A DNA stretch of 64,000 nt from Stagnimonas aquatica (GTDB lineage Bacteria; Pseudomonadota; Gammaproteobacteria; Nevskiales; Nevskiaceae), in NCBI RefSeq assembly GCF_003730135.1, contig NZ_RJVO01000004.1:186001-250000 (forward strand), read 5' to 3'. The notes below the pieces were generated by a model. The model ran no database searches, was not told the origin of the DNA, and worked only from the letters and a program-made list of their open reading frames with translations. Both the position numbers and the translations under genes were made by a program. Positions 28,272-38,225 of this stretch are shown here, in pieces. Within the stretch, counting starts at the first letter, position 1. Each line of letters starts with the position of its first letter.

Positions 28272-28488
28272 CGAGGCCGTCCGGGCTGGTGATGTCCCAG
28301 TCGGCCATTTCCTCCCGCAGTCGGCTGTCCTGCTCCACGGCCAGCGCCGACTGGTAGAGGGCGGACTCCTGCTTGTCGAGTTCGCGTTCGAGCAGCTCGG
28401 CGATGAACTTGCTGCGCTGCCGCGCAGGCACGGCCGACTTGAGCCGCGCGGCAAGCGCGTCGGGGAGGCTCATCAATAGCTGGGTCAT
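28258..28488 (-). CDS. Antitoxin of the MazF-like pair
   Basis: The 76-residue acidic protein has an N-terminal ribbon-helix-helix-like segment (TQLLMSLPDALAARLKSAV) with a following helix (RSKFIAELLERELDKQES), and an acidic tail that should wrap the toxin. It precedes and overlaps the toxin gene. Upstream, 28503-28545 is strikingly AT-rich and contains ATCG-TTG-CGAT on the minus strand, a plausible autoregulated promoter/operator. Confidence 0.88.
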   Translation of the reverse strand: MTQLLMSLPDALAARLKSAVPARQRSKFIAELLERELDKQESALYQSALAVEQDSRLREEMADWDITSPDGLDAAR

Positions 28489-28533
28489 GGCATGGCTCCA
28501 ATTTTCATCGTCTATATATTATCGCAACGATGT

Positions 28534-31146
28534 TTATTGGATCGTCAGGCCACCCGAGGGTTTCATCGGCAGGAACTTCGCGCACAGCCAGGCCAGAGCC
28601 GGCAGCATCAGCAGCGCGCCGAGCAGGTTGGCGGTGAACATGGTCACCAGCAGCAGGCCCATGTCGGCCTGGAACTGCAGGCCGGAGAACAGCCACATCG
28701 CCACCGCGACGATCAGGGTCAGCGAGGTGAACAGCACCGCCTTGCCGGTCGAGCGCAGGGCCTGCATGTAGGCCTCGCGCAGGCTCAAGCCGCGCCCGAG
28801 GTAGTGGGCGAACACGCCCCAGAGATAGATGCCGTCGTCAACGCCGATGCCGACCCCGAAGGCCGCCACCGGCAGGGTCGCCGCCTTCATGCCGATGCCG
28901 ATGCTGGCCATGAAGCCGTAGGTGAGCAGCGAGCAGAGCACCAGCGGGGTGATGATGCAGATCACCGCGGCCAGTGAGCGGAACGACAGCCAGACGAAGA
29001 TCAGCAGGGTCAGGTGCACCCAGACGATCACCACCACCTCGCGGGCCCGGATCTCCTCGTTGGTGGCGGCCATCACGCCGACATTGCCGCTGGCGAGCCG
29101 GTAGTTGACGCCGCTGCCTGGCGCCTCCTGCGCCTGGTAGTCCTTCACCACCGCCAGCACCCGGTCGAGGGTCTCGGCGCGGTGGTCACTGGTGAACACC
29201 AGCACCGGCATGCGCGAGCAATCGAGGTTCTGCAGGCCGGCGGAAGAGGGAATGCGCCCGACCAGTTGCGCCATCGCGTCGCGGTTGCGCGGCAGCACCT
29301 TCCAGCTCGGCGCGTTCTCGTTCCACAGGCCGCGCACTTCGCGCGCCACGGTCGGCAGCGCCAGCGCCGAGGCCACGCCCTCGGTGTTCTGCAGGCGCCA
29401 GACCAGGCCGTCGAGATTGTCCATCACCCGGTGATCGAGGCAGCCGTACTCGCCGGTCTCGGCGATCACCTTGAGAATATCGACGCCGATGGCGAAGTTG
29501 TTCACCACCACCGCCGAATCGTGGTTGTAGCGGCTGTCGGGGCGCAACTCCGGCACCCCGGCCTGGGCGTCGCCGACGGTGAGCTTGGGATACATATGGA
29601 TCGCCCAGGCCAGTGCCAGCAGGCACAGCGCCAAGAGCGGCAGCGCGCCGCGCGCGGTGGCGAACACGCTCAGGCGCCGCCACAGCGGCTCGCCCATCGC
29701 GCGCCGGCGATGGTGGCGCGCGGCGAACTGCGCCGGATCGGCCACCCGCACCCAGCTGAGCAGGATCGGCAGCAGCAGCTTGTTGGTGGCGATCACCGCC
29801 GCCATGCCCATCGCCGCGTTGAGCGCCATCTCGCGGACGATGTCGATCTGGATGAAAGCGAGCGTGGCAAAGCCGATGACGTCGGTGAGGATGGCGATGG
29901 TGCCGGGAATCGCCAGGCGGCGGAAGGTCTGGATCGAGGCTTCCAGCGGCGTGAACTGGTTCTCCGCCACCTCGTTGGCCCAGCCGTTGACGTACTGCAC
30001 GCCGTGGCTGACGCCGATGGAAAGGATCAGGAAGGGCACCAGGATCGCGAAGGGATCGAGGCCGAAACCGGCCAGTCGCAGCAGGCCCAGCTCCCAGACC
30101 ACCGCCACCAGCGCCGCCAGCAGCGGCAGCAGCGCCAGCCGCAGCGAGCCGCAGAACCACCAGAGCAGGCCCAGGGTCAGCGCCATCGCCACGAAGAAGT
30201 AGGCGATCACCTCGGTGCTGGCGTCGGTGACATCGCCGATCACCTTGGCGAAGCCGATGATGTGCACGCTCAAGCCCGGCGCGTAGTCGGGATTGGCAAC
30301 CGCCTTCACGCTCAACTCGTCGCCGTCGACCAAGATCGCCTGGCCCTCGGCGTCCTTCTGCTCGGCCTCGAAGCGCTGGTAGCGCAGCTTCCAGCCGTAG
30401 TCGGTGTAGCCATGCCAGACGATGTCGCCGGCCCGGTAGGGTGCGTGGTCGGCCTTCAGCCGGTACTCGTAGAGCGTTGGTGAGGCGATGCGCTGGCGCA
30501 GCTGGTCTTCCAGCAGGTCGGCGAGGCGCTTGTAGTCGAGCTTCTCGCCAGTGACCGGATGATGCTCCAACAGCTCGGCGACGATCAGCGCGCCGTTCTG
30601 GTCGCTGGCGACATAGCGGCCGATGATCCCGGCCTTGGCCACCCGCTGGCGGATGTCGGCGAGCATCTCCGGGCTCGGCGTGTAGTTGCGCGGCACCACG
30701 TTGCCGAGATTGATGCCGCCTTCCACCACCTCGAAATAGGTGAGGTCGGGGGTGAACAGCGAGGACACCCGCGTGCGGTCGACGCCGGGCAGGAAGAACA
30801 CCGCGTCGCTGAGCGTCTTCAGGCGGTCGAGGAACAGCGGGTCGTAGATCGTTGGCTTTTCTGCGCCCGGAGCGACGGCGCCGCCCTCGCGCATCAGCGC
30901 GATGCTGATCAGGTTGGCGCCGCCGAAGGCCTGCTGGTACTCCTTGAACACCTTCATGTAGGGGTGTTCGAGCGGAATCTGCTTCTCGAAACCGGCATCC
31001 GGTTTCAACTGGAGGGCCTGGAGGCCGAACAGCAAGCTCAGCAGCAGCAGCACCGAGAAGCTCAGCCAGCGCCGGGCATAGATCAGCGGAATCACCGCCC
31101 GCAGGATCGCCTCGGTCACTCCGGGACGCGCGCCGTCTGCCGCCAC
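28534..31146 (-). CDS. RND-superfamily (MMPL-type) exporter
   Basis: The 870-residue inner-membrane protein has two halves, each with one helix, a large periplasmic domain, then five helices. Key regions are the sterol-sensing-like SIGVSHGVQYVNGWANE (about 385) and GVGIGVDDGIYLWG near the C-terminus. Such HpnN/MMPL-like exporters move lipids or other hydrophobic compounds and are usually linked to DUF1329, as here. The start is a GTG at 31146 preceded by GGAGGAG. The substrate is unknown. Confidence 0.88.
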   Translation of the reverse strand: MAADGARPGVTEAILRAVIPLIYARRWLSFSVLLLLSLLFGLQALQLKPDAGFEKQIPLEHPYMKVFKEYQQAFGGANLISIALMREGGAVAPGAEKPTIYDPLFLDRLKTLSDAVFFLPGVDRTRVSSLFTPDLTYFEVVEGGINLGNVVPRNYTPSPEMLADIRQRVAKAGIIGRYVASDQNGALIVAELLEHHPVTGEKLDYKRLADLLEDQLRQRIASPTLYEYRLKADHAPYRAGDIVWHGYTDYGWKLRYQRFEAEQKDAEGQAILVDGDELSVKAVANPDYAPGLSVHIIGFAKVIGDVTDASTEVIAYFFVAMALTLGLLWWFCGSLRLALLPLLAALVAVVWELGLLRLAGFGLDPFAILVPFLILSIGVSHGVQYVNGWANEVAENQFTPLEASIQTFRRLAIPGTIAILTDVIGFATLAFIQIDIVREMALNAAMGMAAVIATNKLLLPILLSWVRVADPAQFAARHHRRRAMGEPLWRRLSVFATARGALPLLALCLLALAWAIHMYPKLTVGDAQAGVPELRPDSRYNHDSAVVVNNFAIGVDILKVIAETGEYGCLDHRVMDNLDGLVWRLQNTEGVASALALPTVAREVRGLWNENAPSWKVLPRNRDAMAQLVGRIPSSAGLQNLDCSRMPVLVFTSDHRAETLDRVLAVVKDYQAQEAPGSGVNYRLASGNVGVMAATNEEIRAREVVVIVWVHLTLLIFVWLSFRSLAAVICIITPLVLCSLLTYGFMASIGIGMKAATLPVAAFGVGIGVDDGIYLWGVFAHYLGRGLSLREAYMQALRSTGKAVLFTSLTLIVAVAMWLFSGLQFQADMGLLLVTMFTANLLGALLMLPALAWLCAKFLPMKPSGGLTIQ

Positions 31147-31212
31147 AACTCCTCCGTTTGCTGGCTGATCTGGCGGAAAGCTTACGCGATGCGCCGCGAC
31201 CTGCCAGCCGCC

Positions 31213-32307
31213 TCAGCGCAGGCTGGCCTGCACGGCCGGCCAGTCCAGTTCCAGCGGCTCGCTGGGCCAGTCGCCGCTGGCGGCGATGGCGGCGCGCAGG
31301 CTGGCGATACGCTCTTGGGTCGCCGGGTGCGAGGACAGCAGCGCCGGCGGCTGCAAATCGCCGGCTTCGCGTTGCAGGGTCTCGAACATGCTGGGCATGC
31401 CGGCCGGGTTGATCCGCGCGGCGCGCAGGGCTTTCAAGCCCTCCAGGTCGGCTTCGCGCTCGGCCTCGCGGGAGTAGGACAACTGGCTCAGCCCGGTGAC
31501 CATCTGCGCGATCCCCGAGAGATCGCCAAAGATCATCCCCAGGCCGGCGCTGATGCCCAGGCTCTGCGCCATCGCCCGCAGCGAGTGCCGCTGCTCGACG
31601 TGCTGCACCTCGTGCGCAAGCACGCCGGCCAGCTCTTCGGCGCTGCCGGCGGCGGCGATCAGGCCGCTGTGGACCACCACCACACCGCCCGGAATGGCGA
31701 AGGCATTGATGCTGTTGTCGCGCGCCAGAAACCAGCGGTAGTGGTAGCGCGAGCCGGCGGTGAGCCGTTCGCCGATGGTTTGCACCGCGCGGTTGGCCTC
31801 AGTGTTCTCGATCAGCCGCAATTGGCGCTGCTGCGCTTTCCAGATGGCTTCGCCCAGCTTCTGTTCCTGCGCCACCGGCACCAGGCCGGCGAGCCGGCTG
31901 GTGAGTGCGCTGGCATTCCACAGCAGCAGGCCCAGCAGCAGCGCCGGCAGCAGGAACCACAGCAGCATGGCGCCGACGCTCAGCCGCCAGACGGCGCGGT
32001 GACGACGCTGATGGCCGCGCAAGCCGGCGATGGCGGTGGCCAGTGCCGCTGGTGGTTGCGCCGCCAGTTGCTGTTGCAGCGCGGCATCCTCCAGTGCCAG
32101 CGACCAGCGGCCTTGACCGTCCTGCCACTCGAAGCGCCAGACGCTGTCGTTGAAGCCGCCCACCGAGAGCTGCAACTCGCCCAGCGGCAGCGACAGACGG
32201 CGGCCCTCGGGCAGGCCGAGTTGCAACTGGTAGCTGTCGAGCTGGACAGGCAGACGGGCGCCGGTCGTGGGCAGACCGGGACCGTGGACGAGGGCGGTGA
32301 AGTTCAT
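31213..32307 (-). CDS. M48-family membrane metalloprotease
   Basis: The 364-residue protein has an N-terminal ~100-residue soluble domain, one transmembrane segment (about 108-130) and a peptidase M48 domain with Zn motif HEVQH (232-236), upstream NAFAIPGGVVVVHSGL, and the third ligand Glu in SREAEREADLEGL. M48 proteases of this type act at the membrane in protein quality control. It lies 66 bp upstream of the RND gene. Confidence 0.9.
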   Translation of the reverse strand: MNFTALVHGPGLPTTGARLPVQLDSYQLQLGLPEGRRLSLPLGELQLSVGGFNDSVWRFEWQDGQGRWSLALEDAALQQQLAAQPPAALATAIAGLRGHQRRHRAVWRLSVGAMLLWFLLPALLLGLLLWNASALTSRLAGLVPVAQEQKLGEAIWKAQQRQLRLIENTEANRAVQTIGERLTAGSRYHYRWFLARDNSINAFAIPGGVVVVHSGLIAAAGSAEELAGVLAHEVQHVEQRHSLRAMAQSLGISAGLGMIFGDLSGIAQMVTGLSQLSYSREAEREADLEGLKALRAARINPAGMPSMFETLQREAGDLQPPALLSSHPATQERIASLRAAIAASGDWPSEPLELDWPAVQASLR

Positions 32308-32409
32308 GCCGATGAGCGGGCTTGGGGGTGGGCAGGGCGGCGGGCGTAGGATCGGGAGGCCGGCAGGGGTGTCGGCTCAGAAAGCAACAACCATCAAGGG
32401 AGAAGCATC

Positions 32410-33321
32410 ATGGCAGAGGGAAGCTTCAACAACTGGGTCAGCGGCATCGCCGCGCTACTGGGCTTGGTGTCCACCGGCGCTGCCAGCTATGGCGCCTGGC
32501 AGGCCGAGCTGGCAAAGCAGAAAGCCGGCGACGCGCAACTGGCCGCCGAGACCGCCGGCCGGGCCTTTGCGGAGCTGCAATACCGCGACAAGCAGCAGTT
32601 CGAGCTTTACGGAAAGATCGAAGGCCTGCTCAAGGAGGCCAGCGACGGCTCACTGGTATTGGCGGCGACTTACGTGGCCCTGGTTGGCGATCCACGCGCC
32701 AAGGCGGTGTGGTGCGCGGCGGTGCTCAACTACGCCCACATCCGCGAAACCGCGCTGACGCCGGCCGAGCGCAACGCCGTGCTCTACGCCAAGGAGTGCC
32801 TCAGCGACGCCGCCGAGCAGCGCGCCGAACCCGTGGCGGTGGCCGCCGCCAAGATGGTGGCCGGCACTGCACCGCTGGTCGCCGCGCCGATGGTGGCGGC
32901 CACGACCACAGCCACAGCAACGGCAACGGCGGCGCGCTGGCCAGACAAGAAGATCGTCGCGCAAGGCAAGGCGCTGGGCTACGACATTGACGTGTTCGCC
33001 TGCGAGTCCGGCGGGGCGGCCAGTCGGACCCGCGCAGAGCAGTTGGCGGCGCGTCTGGCGCTGCAATCCAGCCAGACCGGCAAGATCGCGCATGCCGATC
33101 TCGGCCGGGTGCGCCTGCGCTGGCTGAGCCTGGCCCAGGAAGCCGGCGGCGGCTACCCGGCCGGCCGCAATCAGGTGCAGGCCGACGACGACCGCAGCGA
33201 GGAGCGGATCGCCGAGGCTCTGGCGCTGCTGGGCGAGGAAGCGACTGGGCAGAGCTTCACGGCCGGGCGCTCGGCTTCGGGGACGGACTTCTATCTCAGT
33301 GTGTTTGCTTGTGCGCCCTAG
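32410..33321 (+). CDS. Uncharacterised membrane-anchored protein with repeated FAC motif
   Basis: The 303-residue protein is not recognised. Residues 8-30 are a weak hydrophobic segment (GIAALLGLVSTGAASYGA) followed by an Ala/Gln/Lys-rich coiled region. The middle contains an Ala/Thr low-complexity stretch (about 155-178). The C-terminal ~120 residues form a compact domain opening YDIDVFACESGG and closing FYLSVFACAP, suggesting paired strands. There is a good AGGGAG Shine-Dalgarno before the ATG. It is a lone plus-strand gene divergent from the M48 protease. Confidence 0.7.
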   Translation: MAEGSFNNWVSGIAALLGLVSTGAASYGAWQAELAKQKAGDAQLAAETAGRAFAELQYRDKQQFELYGKIEGLLKEASDGSLVLAATYVALVGDPRAKAVWCAAVLNYAHIRETALTPAERNAVLYAKECLSDAAEQRAEPVAVAAAKMVAGTAPLVAAPMVAATTTATATATAARWPDKKIVAQGKALGYDIDVFACESGGAASRTRAEQLAARLALQSSQTGKIAHADLGRVRLRWLSLAQEAGGGYPAGRNQVQADDDRSEERIAEALALLGEEATGQSFTAGRSASGTDFYLSVFACAP

Positions 33322-33614
33322 GAACGAGCTTGCCACAGGCTTCGATCACGGCGCTCCTGGCCTCCTCCGCTGCGCCAGCGCGCCCAAGTCCCTCCTCCCC
33401 CGCGTGCGGGGGAGGATTGAGGTGGGGGCGGTTGGGCTGGGCTGGGCTCAGGGCTAGCCGCGACTCGGGTTCGGCGACGGAGTGCCATTTGAACCGGGCT
33501 GCGGAGGGGCGCTGCTGCGCGGCGCGCGCTCTGTTCTGGCCTCTTCAGGCGGCCTTGGCCGCACCGGGGCGCTGCTGCGCGGCGCTCACACTGATCGAAG
33601 TTCTTCCCGCGGCC
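33322..33614. other. Intergenic region with palindrome and 20-bp direct repeat
   Basis: This 293-bp gap between convergent genes has no supported coding sequence. It contains the fifth GC-rich palindrome (33394-33430, CCTCCCCCGC/GCGGGGGAGG plus GGTGGGGGCG). It also has a 20-bp perfect direct repeat starting GGGGCGCTGCTGCGC at 33506-33525 and 33566-33585, exactly 60 bp apart. Confidence 0.75.
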
Positions 33615-34430
33615 TCACTCATCCCCACCCAGCAGCCCACCAAGCAGGCCGCCGGTGGCGACGCCGCCGAGCAGCGAGCCCTGGTCGCGCGAGCTGCCGC
33701 CGATGGCCGGGGCGGCCATGACGATGCGGTTGGCCATGCGCGACAGCGGCAGCGATTGCAGCCATACCGTGCCGGGGCCGCGCAGCAGGGCGTAGAACAG
33801 GCCTTCGCCGGAGAACAGCGCGCTCTTGAGCTTGCCGACGTACTGGATGTCGAAGGAGACGCTGGGTTGCAGGGCGACGATGCAGCCGGTGTCGACGCGC
33901 AGCACTTCGCCGGGGGCGAGGTCGCGGCGGTACAGGGTGCCGCCGGCGTGCACGAAGGCGAGACCGTCGCCCTCCAGCTTCTGCATGATGAAGCCCTCGC
34001 CGCCGAACAGGCCGACGCCCAGCTTCTGCTGGAAGGCGATGCCCAGGCTCACGCCCTTGGCGGCGCAGAGGAAAGAGTCCTTCTGGCAGATCAGGGTGCC
34101 GCCGACTTCGGGCAGGTTCACCGGGATGATGGTGCCGGGGTAGGGCGCGGCGAAGGCGACCTTCTTCTTGCCGACCGGCGCCTGGTTCTGGAACACGGTG
34201 GTGAACAGGCCCTCGCCGGTAATCAGCCGCTTGCCGGCGCCGGCCAGCTTGTTCCAGAAGCCCTTGCTCTGCGCCGAGCCATCGCCGAACAGGGTGTCCA
34301 TCACCACGCCGTCTTCCATGAACATCATGGCGCCGGCCTCGCCGATGGCGGCCTCGCCCGGGTCGAGTTCGATCTCGACGAACTGCATGTCTTCGCCGTA
34401 GAGCTTGTAGTCGATGACGTCCATGGCCAT
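33615..34430 (-). CDS. AIM24/TIGR00266-family protein
   Basis: The 271-residue protein is beta-rich with duplicated halves: [20 protein letters not shown]...[11 protein letters not shown] in the first and [18 protein letters not shown]...[22 protein letters not shown] in the second. It ends in a Gly/Leu tail ([17 protein letters not shown]). The family has a TRAP-like fold; the yeast relative is needed for mitochondrial membrane organisation and the bacterial role is not established. It lies 43 bp downstream of the RND adaptor gene. Confidence 0.88.
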   Translation of the reverse strand: MAMDVIDYKLYGEDMQFVEIELDPGEAAIGEAGAMMFMEDGVVMDTLFGDGSAQSKGFWNKLAGAGKRLITGEGLFTTVFQNQAPVGKKKVAFAAPYPGTIIPVNLPEVGGTLICQKDSFLCAAKGVSLGIAFQQKLGVGLFGGEGFIMQKLEGDGLAFVHAGGTLYRRDLAPGEVLRVDTGCIVALQPSVSFDIQYVGKLKSALFSGEGLFYALLRGPGTVWLQSLPLSRMANRIVMAAPAIGGSSRDQGSLLGGVATGGLLGGLLGGDE

Positions 34431-34473
34431 GGGCCGGTTCTCCGTGTGTCGGTTTTGGGGGGAAAGGGAAAAA

Positions 34474-35553
34474 TCAGTGCGCCGCGTCGCCGCCGGATGA
34501 GGGCGGTTCGGCGCCGGCTTGCAGTTGCACGCTGGCGCCGGGGCTGAGCTTCTGCAGGCCAGCCACCGCCACCTGCTCGCCGGCCTTGAGACCTTCGGTG
34601 ATCTCGGCGCGGCCGGGTTCGCGCTGGCCGACCTTCACCGTGCGCAGCTCGGCCTTGGCGTCAGCGATCACGTAGACGAACAGCTGCTCGCCCTGCGGGA
34701 ATACCGCCTGCTCCGGCACCACCAGGGCATCCTCGCGTACCGAGGTTTCCAGTTGCACGCGCGCGAACAGGCCGGGCTTGAGGCGGCCGCCGGCGTTTTC
34801 GAGGCGCGCGCGCACGGCGATGCTGCGGCTGCTGTCGGCGATACGCGGGTCGATGGCGTAGACCTCGCCGGCGAAGCGCTCGCCGGGGTAGGCATCGACC
34901 TCGGCCTGCAATTTCTGCCCGGGGGCCAGCAGCGGCAGCGCCGATTCCGGCAGGCGGAAGTCCAGCTTCATCGGGTTCATTGCCTCCAGGTTCACCAGCG
35001 CCTGGCCGGGCGAGACGTAGTCACCGACAGCCACCGTGCGCAGGCCGGCGACACCGGCGATGGGAGCGAGGATGCGCATCTTCGCCAGCTTGGCCTGCGC
35101 CATCTGCACCGCCGCGCGATTGACTGCCAGGGCGGCGGCGACGCTGTCGCGCTCGCTGGCGGCGATCAGGCCGCGCTGGGCGATCTCCCCGGCGCGGCGG
35201 TCGTTGCGTTCGGCCAGCGCCAGATTGGCCTGGGCCTGCGCCAGTTCGGCACGGTTGAGGATGTCGTCGAGTTCGATCAGCACGGTGCCGCGCGCCACCG
35301 GCTGGCCTTCGGCGAAGCCGATGCGGCTGACCCGGCCGGCGACTTCGGCGGCGATGGTCACCGACTCGTTGGACTCCAGGCTGCCGACCGCATTCAGGCT
35401 GCGCCGCAGCGGCTGCTTTTCCACCGAGGCGACTTGCACCAGCACCGGCGGTGCGGCCTTCTTCGGGCTCTGGGGGGCGGCCGCGCCGCCGCCTTCGGAG
35501 CAGGCGGCCAGCAGGCCTAGCAGCAGCGGCGTGGTCAGCAGGCTCAAGCGCAT
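34474..35553 (-). CDS. RND efflux periplasmic adaptor lipoprotein (AcrA/MexA-type)
   Basis: The 359-residue protein has a lipobox (LLGLLAACS), a split biotinyl-lipoyl domain ([24 protein letters not shown] ... [20 protein letters not shown]), an alpha-hairpin between them (about 95-150) and a beta-barrel domain with [17 protein letters not shown]. Adaptors join an RND pump to an outer-membrane channel. No pump gene follows; the next gene is AIM24. A HAE1 pump without an adaptor lies 8.7 kb away (44299-47412). The TetR gene is just upstream on the same strand. Confidence 0.9.
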   Translation of the reverse strand: MRLSLLTTPLLLGLLAACSEGGGAAAPQSPKKAAPPVLVQVASVEKQPLRRSLNAVGSLESNESVTIAAEVAGRVSRIGFAEGQPVARGTVLIELDDILNRAELAQAQANLALAERNDRRAGEIAQRGLIAASERDSVAAALAVNRAAVQMAQAKLAKMRILAPIAGVAGLRTVAVGDYVSPGQALVNLEAMNPMKLDFRLPESALPLLAPGQKLQAEVDAYPGERFAGEVYAIDPRIADSSRSIAVRARLENAGGRLKPGLFARVQLETSVREDALVVPEQAVFPQGEQLFVYVIADAKAELRTVKVGQREPGRAEITEGLKAGEQVAVAGLQKLSPGASVQLQAGAEPPSSGGDAAH

Positions 35554-35624
35554 TGGGAATCCTGGGTCGAGATTGGGGCCCCGGATGGAGCCCGGGGCCT
35601 GGGGCTTAGTTCCGCGTCGGGGCG

Positions 35625-36260
35625 CTAAATGCGGGCCACCAGCGCGGTCAGCTGCTCGCCCTTGGCATAGGCGCGGAACAGGGTCCGCGCCAGCACCCCG
35701 ATCAGCGGCCGGATCTCGTCCGGCGTGAGGTGCCGCATCGGCAGCACGAAGGCCTCGATCAGGGAGATGATCGCCCTTGCCATGTCCTCCAGATCGTCGC
35801 CGAGATCCAACTGGCCGGCGGCGACGCCGCGCCGCAGGGCGTCGGCGATGGCTTTCTGGCTCTCCGACTCGAAGGCGCGCTGGGCGGCGATCAGCTCGGC
35901 GGTCTCCGGGGTCGAGGGAATCAGCCAGTAGCCCGCGACGCCGTGCTGGATGCGCGGATCGGCGAACAGTCGCACCAGGCCCTGGAACATGATGACGATG
36001 CCCAGCGCGCCGTCGGGGGACTGCCGCATGGGTGCGAACACGTCTTCGTTGAAGATGTCGTGCAGGCGCTTCAGGCAGTCCAGATAGAGCGCTTCCTTGC
36101 CCGGGAAGTGCCAGTACAGCGCCCCCTTGCTGAGCTTGGCGCCCTTGGCGATGTCGCCGATGGAAACGCCCTCGTAGCCGAAGCGGCCGAACAGTTCGAA
36201 GGCGTGCGCGCGCAGGGTTCCCAGCGTGTCTTCCTGCAGGTGTGCGGGTTTTCGGGCCAT
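35625..36260 (-). CDS. TetR/AcrR-family transcriptional regulator
   Basis: The 211-residue protein has an N-terminal helix-turn-helix (about 10-55, GYEGVSIGDIAKGAKLSKGALYWHFPGKEALY), the AcrR-like pattern typical of repressors of efflux operons. The C-terminal half is a helical ligand/dimer domain. It is divergent from the VWA lipoprotein and 71 bp upstream of the adaptor gene, so repression of that adaptor is likely. Confidence 0.93.
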   Translation of the reverse strand: MARKPAHLQEDTLGTLRAHAFELFGRFGYEGVSIGDIAKGAKLSKGALYWHFPGKEALYLDCLKRLHDIFNEDVFAPMRQSPDGALGIVIMFQGLVRLFADPRIQHGVAGYWLIPSTPETAELIAAQRAFESESQKAIADALRRGVAAGQLDLGDDLEDMARAIISLIEAFVLPMRHLTPDEIRPLIGVLARTLFRAYAKGEQLTALVARI

Positions 36261-36457
36261 CGGGCTTGAGCGGCGAATGGCGCCCTGGCGGGCGCGGCGT
36301 CCTTGCGGCGGGGTTCGGGAATGGAGATCGTTCGGTCGGCATTATCGCAGCTGCCTTCCACCCGCAGCCAGCGGCTGGGAGCCGGCCTGTGTTCCGCCGA
36401 CTTAACCCCGTTTGCCGGCATGCGCCGTTTATGGCGATGACCCTGCCGGAGACTCCC

Positions 36458-38173
36458 ATGCCGCCACGCCCCTGTCTGCCCCGCCTCGCCCTGCTGCTGA
36501 CCACCGCCAGCCTGCTGGCCTGCTCGACCACCGCCAGCCCGCCGCCAGCTGCGCCGCCGCCACCGCTCCCCGAGGCCGCTCCGGCACCCGCCGCGTTCGC
36601 CGCCGCCACCCGCGCCGAGGCCGATGCCCGCGCCCAGGCCAAGAGCAGCAGCCAGCGCATGGCCGCCGTCGGCGCGGCCTACCTGATGGCGCCCGCGCCG
36701 CCGCTGCCGCCACCGGTGGCAGCGGACCGCGAGAAATACCAGGCGCCGGAGCAGAACCCGGTGCGGCAGGTCAGTGAGCAGCCGGTGTCCACCTTCAGTA
36801 TCGACGTCGATACCGGCAGCTACAGCAATACCCGGCGCATCCTGGGCGAGGGGCGGCTGCCGCCGGCGGATGCGGTGCGGGTCGAGGAATTCATCAACTA
36901 CTTCGACTACGGCGACGCGCCGCCGCGCACGCCGGAGACCCCGTTCGCGGTCTATACCGAAGTGGCGCCGACGCCCTGGAACGCCAACACCAAGCTGCTG
37001 CGCATCGGCCTCAAGGGCTATCAGCCGGCTGGACCGCTGCCGGCTTCGAATCTGGTGTTCCTGGTCGATGTCTCGGGCTCGATGAACGAGCCGAGCAAGC
37101 TGCCCTTGGTGCGTTCCTCGCTCAAGCTCCTGGCCCGCCAGCTCACGGCGCGCGACCGCATCAGCCTGGTCACCTATGCCAGCGGTACCGAGGTGGTTCT
37201 GGAGCCGACCCCCGGCGACCAGACCGCTGCCATCGAGCAGGCCATCGACCGCCTGCAGGCCGGCGGCGGCACCGCCGGTGCGGCCGGTATCACGCTGGCC
37301 TACCAGCAGGCCGAGAAGGCCTATATCAAGGGCGGCAACAACCGCGTGCTGCTGGCCACCGACGGCGACTTCAATCTCGGCGTCACCCGCTTCGAGTCGC
37401 TGATTGATCTCATCAAGGAGAAGCGCAAGACCGGCATCGCGCTCACCACGCTGGGCTACGGCGGCGGCAACTACAACGATCATCTGATGGAGCAGGCGGC
37501 CGATGCCGGTGACGGCAACCACGCCTACATCGACTCCCTGCAGGAGGCGCAGAAAGTGCTGGTGGCGCAGCGCGCGGCGACCCTGCTGACCATCGCTCGC
37601 GATGTGAAGGTGCAGGTCGAATTCAACCCGGCGCAGGTCAGCGAGTACCGGCTGATCGGCTACGAGAACCGCGCGCTCCGGCGCGAGGATTTCAGCAACG
37701 ACGCGGTCGATGCCGGCGACATCGGCGCCGGCCACAGCGTCACCGCGCTCTACGAAATTGCGCTGGTCGGCGAGGGCGGCGAGCGCAACGAGCCGCTGCG
37801 CTATGGCAGCGCGCCGTCACCGACGCTGACCGCCAAGAACGCCGAGCTGGCGTTCGTGCGCCTGCGCTACAAGCGGCCGGATCAGGACCAGAGCCGTCTG
37901 ATCGAGCAGCCGGTCCGGCGGCCCGACGCCCATCAGCGCTTCGCCGAGGCCAGTGCTTCGCTGCGGCTGGCGGCGGCGGTGGCGGCCTTCGGTCAGCGCC
38001 TGCGCGATGGTCGCTATCTGGAGGGCTACGACTACCCGCAGATCGCGGCCCTGGCGCGCGGCGCCTCGGCGGCGGATGCCGGCAACAATCTCGGTGATTT
38101 CCTGCAGCTGCTTGGCTTGGCGCAGGGCTTGTCGGCGCGGCCGCCGGCCGGCGCCGCCGTGAACGGTGAGTGA
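36458..38173 (+). CDS. VWA-domain lipoprotein (YfbK-like)
   Basis: The 571-residue protein has a signal peptide with lipobox LLAC, a Pro/Ala-rich linker, a VWF-A N-terminal region (VSTFSIDVDTGSYSNTRR), a VWA domain with MIDAS LVDVSGSMNE and later LLATDGDFNLGV, and a C-terminal DUF3520-type domain. The ATG at 36458 has GGAG six bases upstream and directly starts a lipoprotein signal; earlier ATGs (36431, 36437) lack this. It overlaps or abuts the ECF sigma gene. VWA lipoproteins beside an ECF sigma/anti-sigma pair suggest envelope sensing, but the function is unproven. Confidence 0.88.
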   Translation: MPPRPCLPRLALLLTTASLLACSTTASPPPAAPPPPLPEAAPAPAAFAAATRAEADARAQAKSSSQRMAAVGAAYLMAPAPPLPPPVAADREKYQAPEQNPVRQVSEQPVSTFSIDVDTGSYSNTRRILGEGRLPPADAVRVEEFINYFDYGDAPPRTPETPFAVYTEVAPTPWNANTKLLRIGLKGYQPAGPLPASNLVFLVDVSGSMNEPSKLPLVRSSLKLLARQLTARDRISLVTYASGTEVVLEPTPGDQTAAIEQAIDRLQAGGGTAGAAGITLAYQQAEKAYIKGGNNRVLLATDGDFNLGVTRFESLIDLIKEKRKTGIALTTLGYGGGNYNDHLMEQAADAGDGNHAYIDSLQEAQKVLVAQRAATLLTIARDVKVQVEFNPAQVSEYRLIGYENRALRREDFSNDAVDAGDIGAGHSVTALYEIALVGEGGERNEPLRYGSAPSPTLTAKNAELAFVRLRYKRPDQDQSRLIEQPVRRPDAHQRFAEASASLRLAAAVAAFGQRLRDGRYLEGYDYPQIAALARGASAADAGNNLGDFLQLLGLAQGLSARPPAGAAVNGE

Positions 38174-38225
38174 AAGTCTCGGGCTCGCCTTTCCGGCGGC
38201 GCGGTCTTTGGCCGATGATGCGGTC

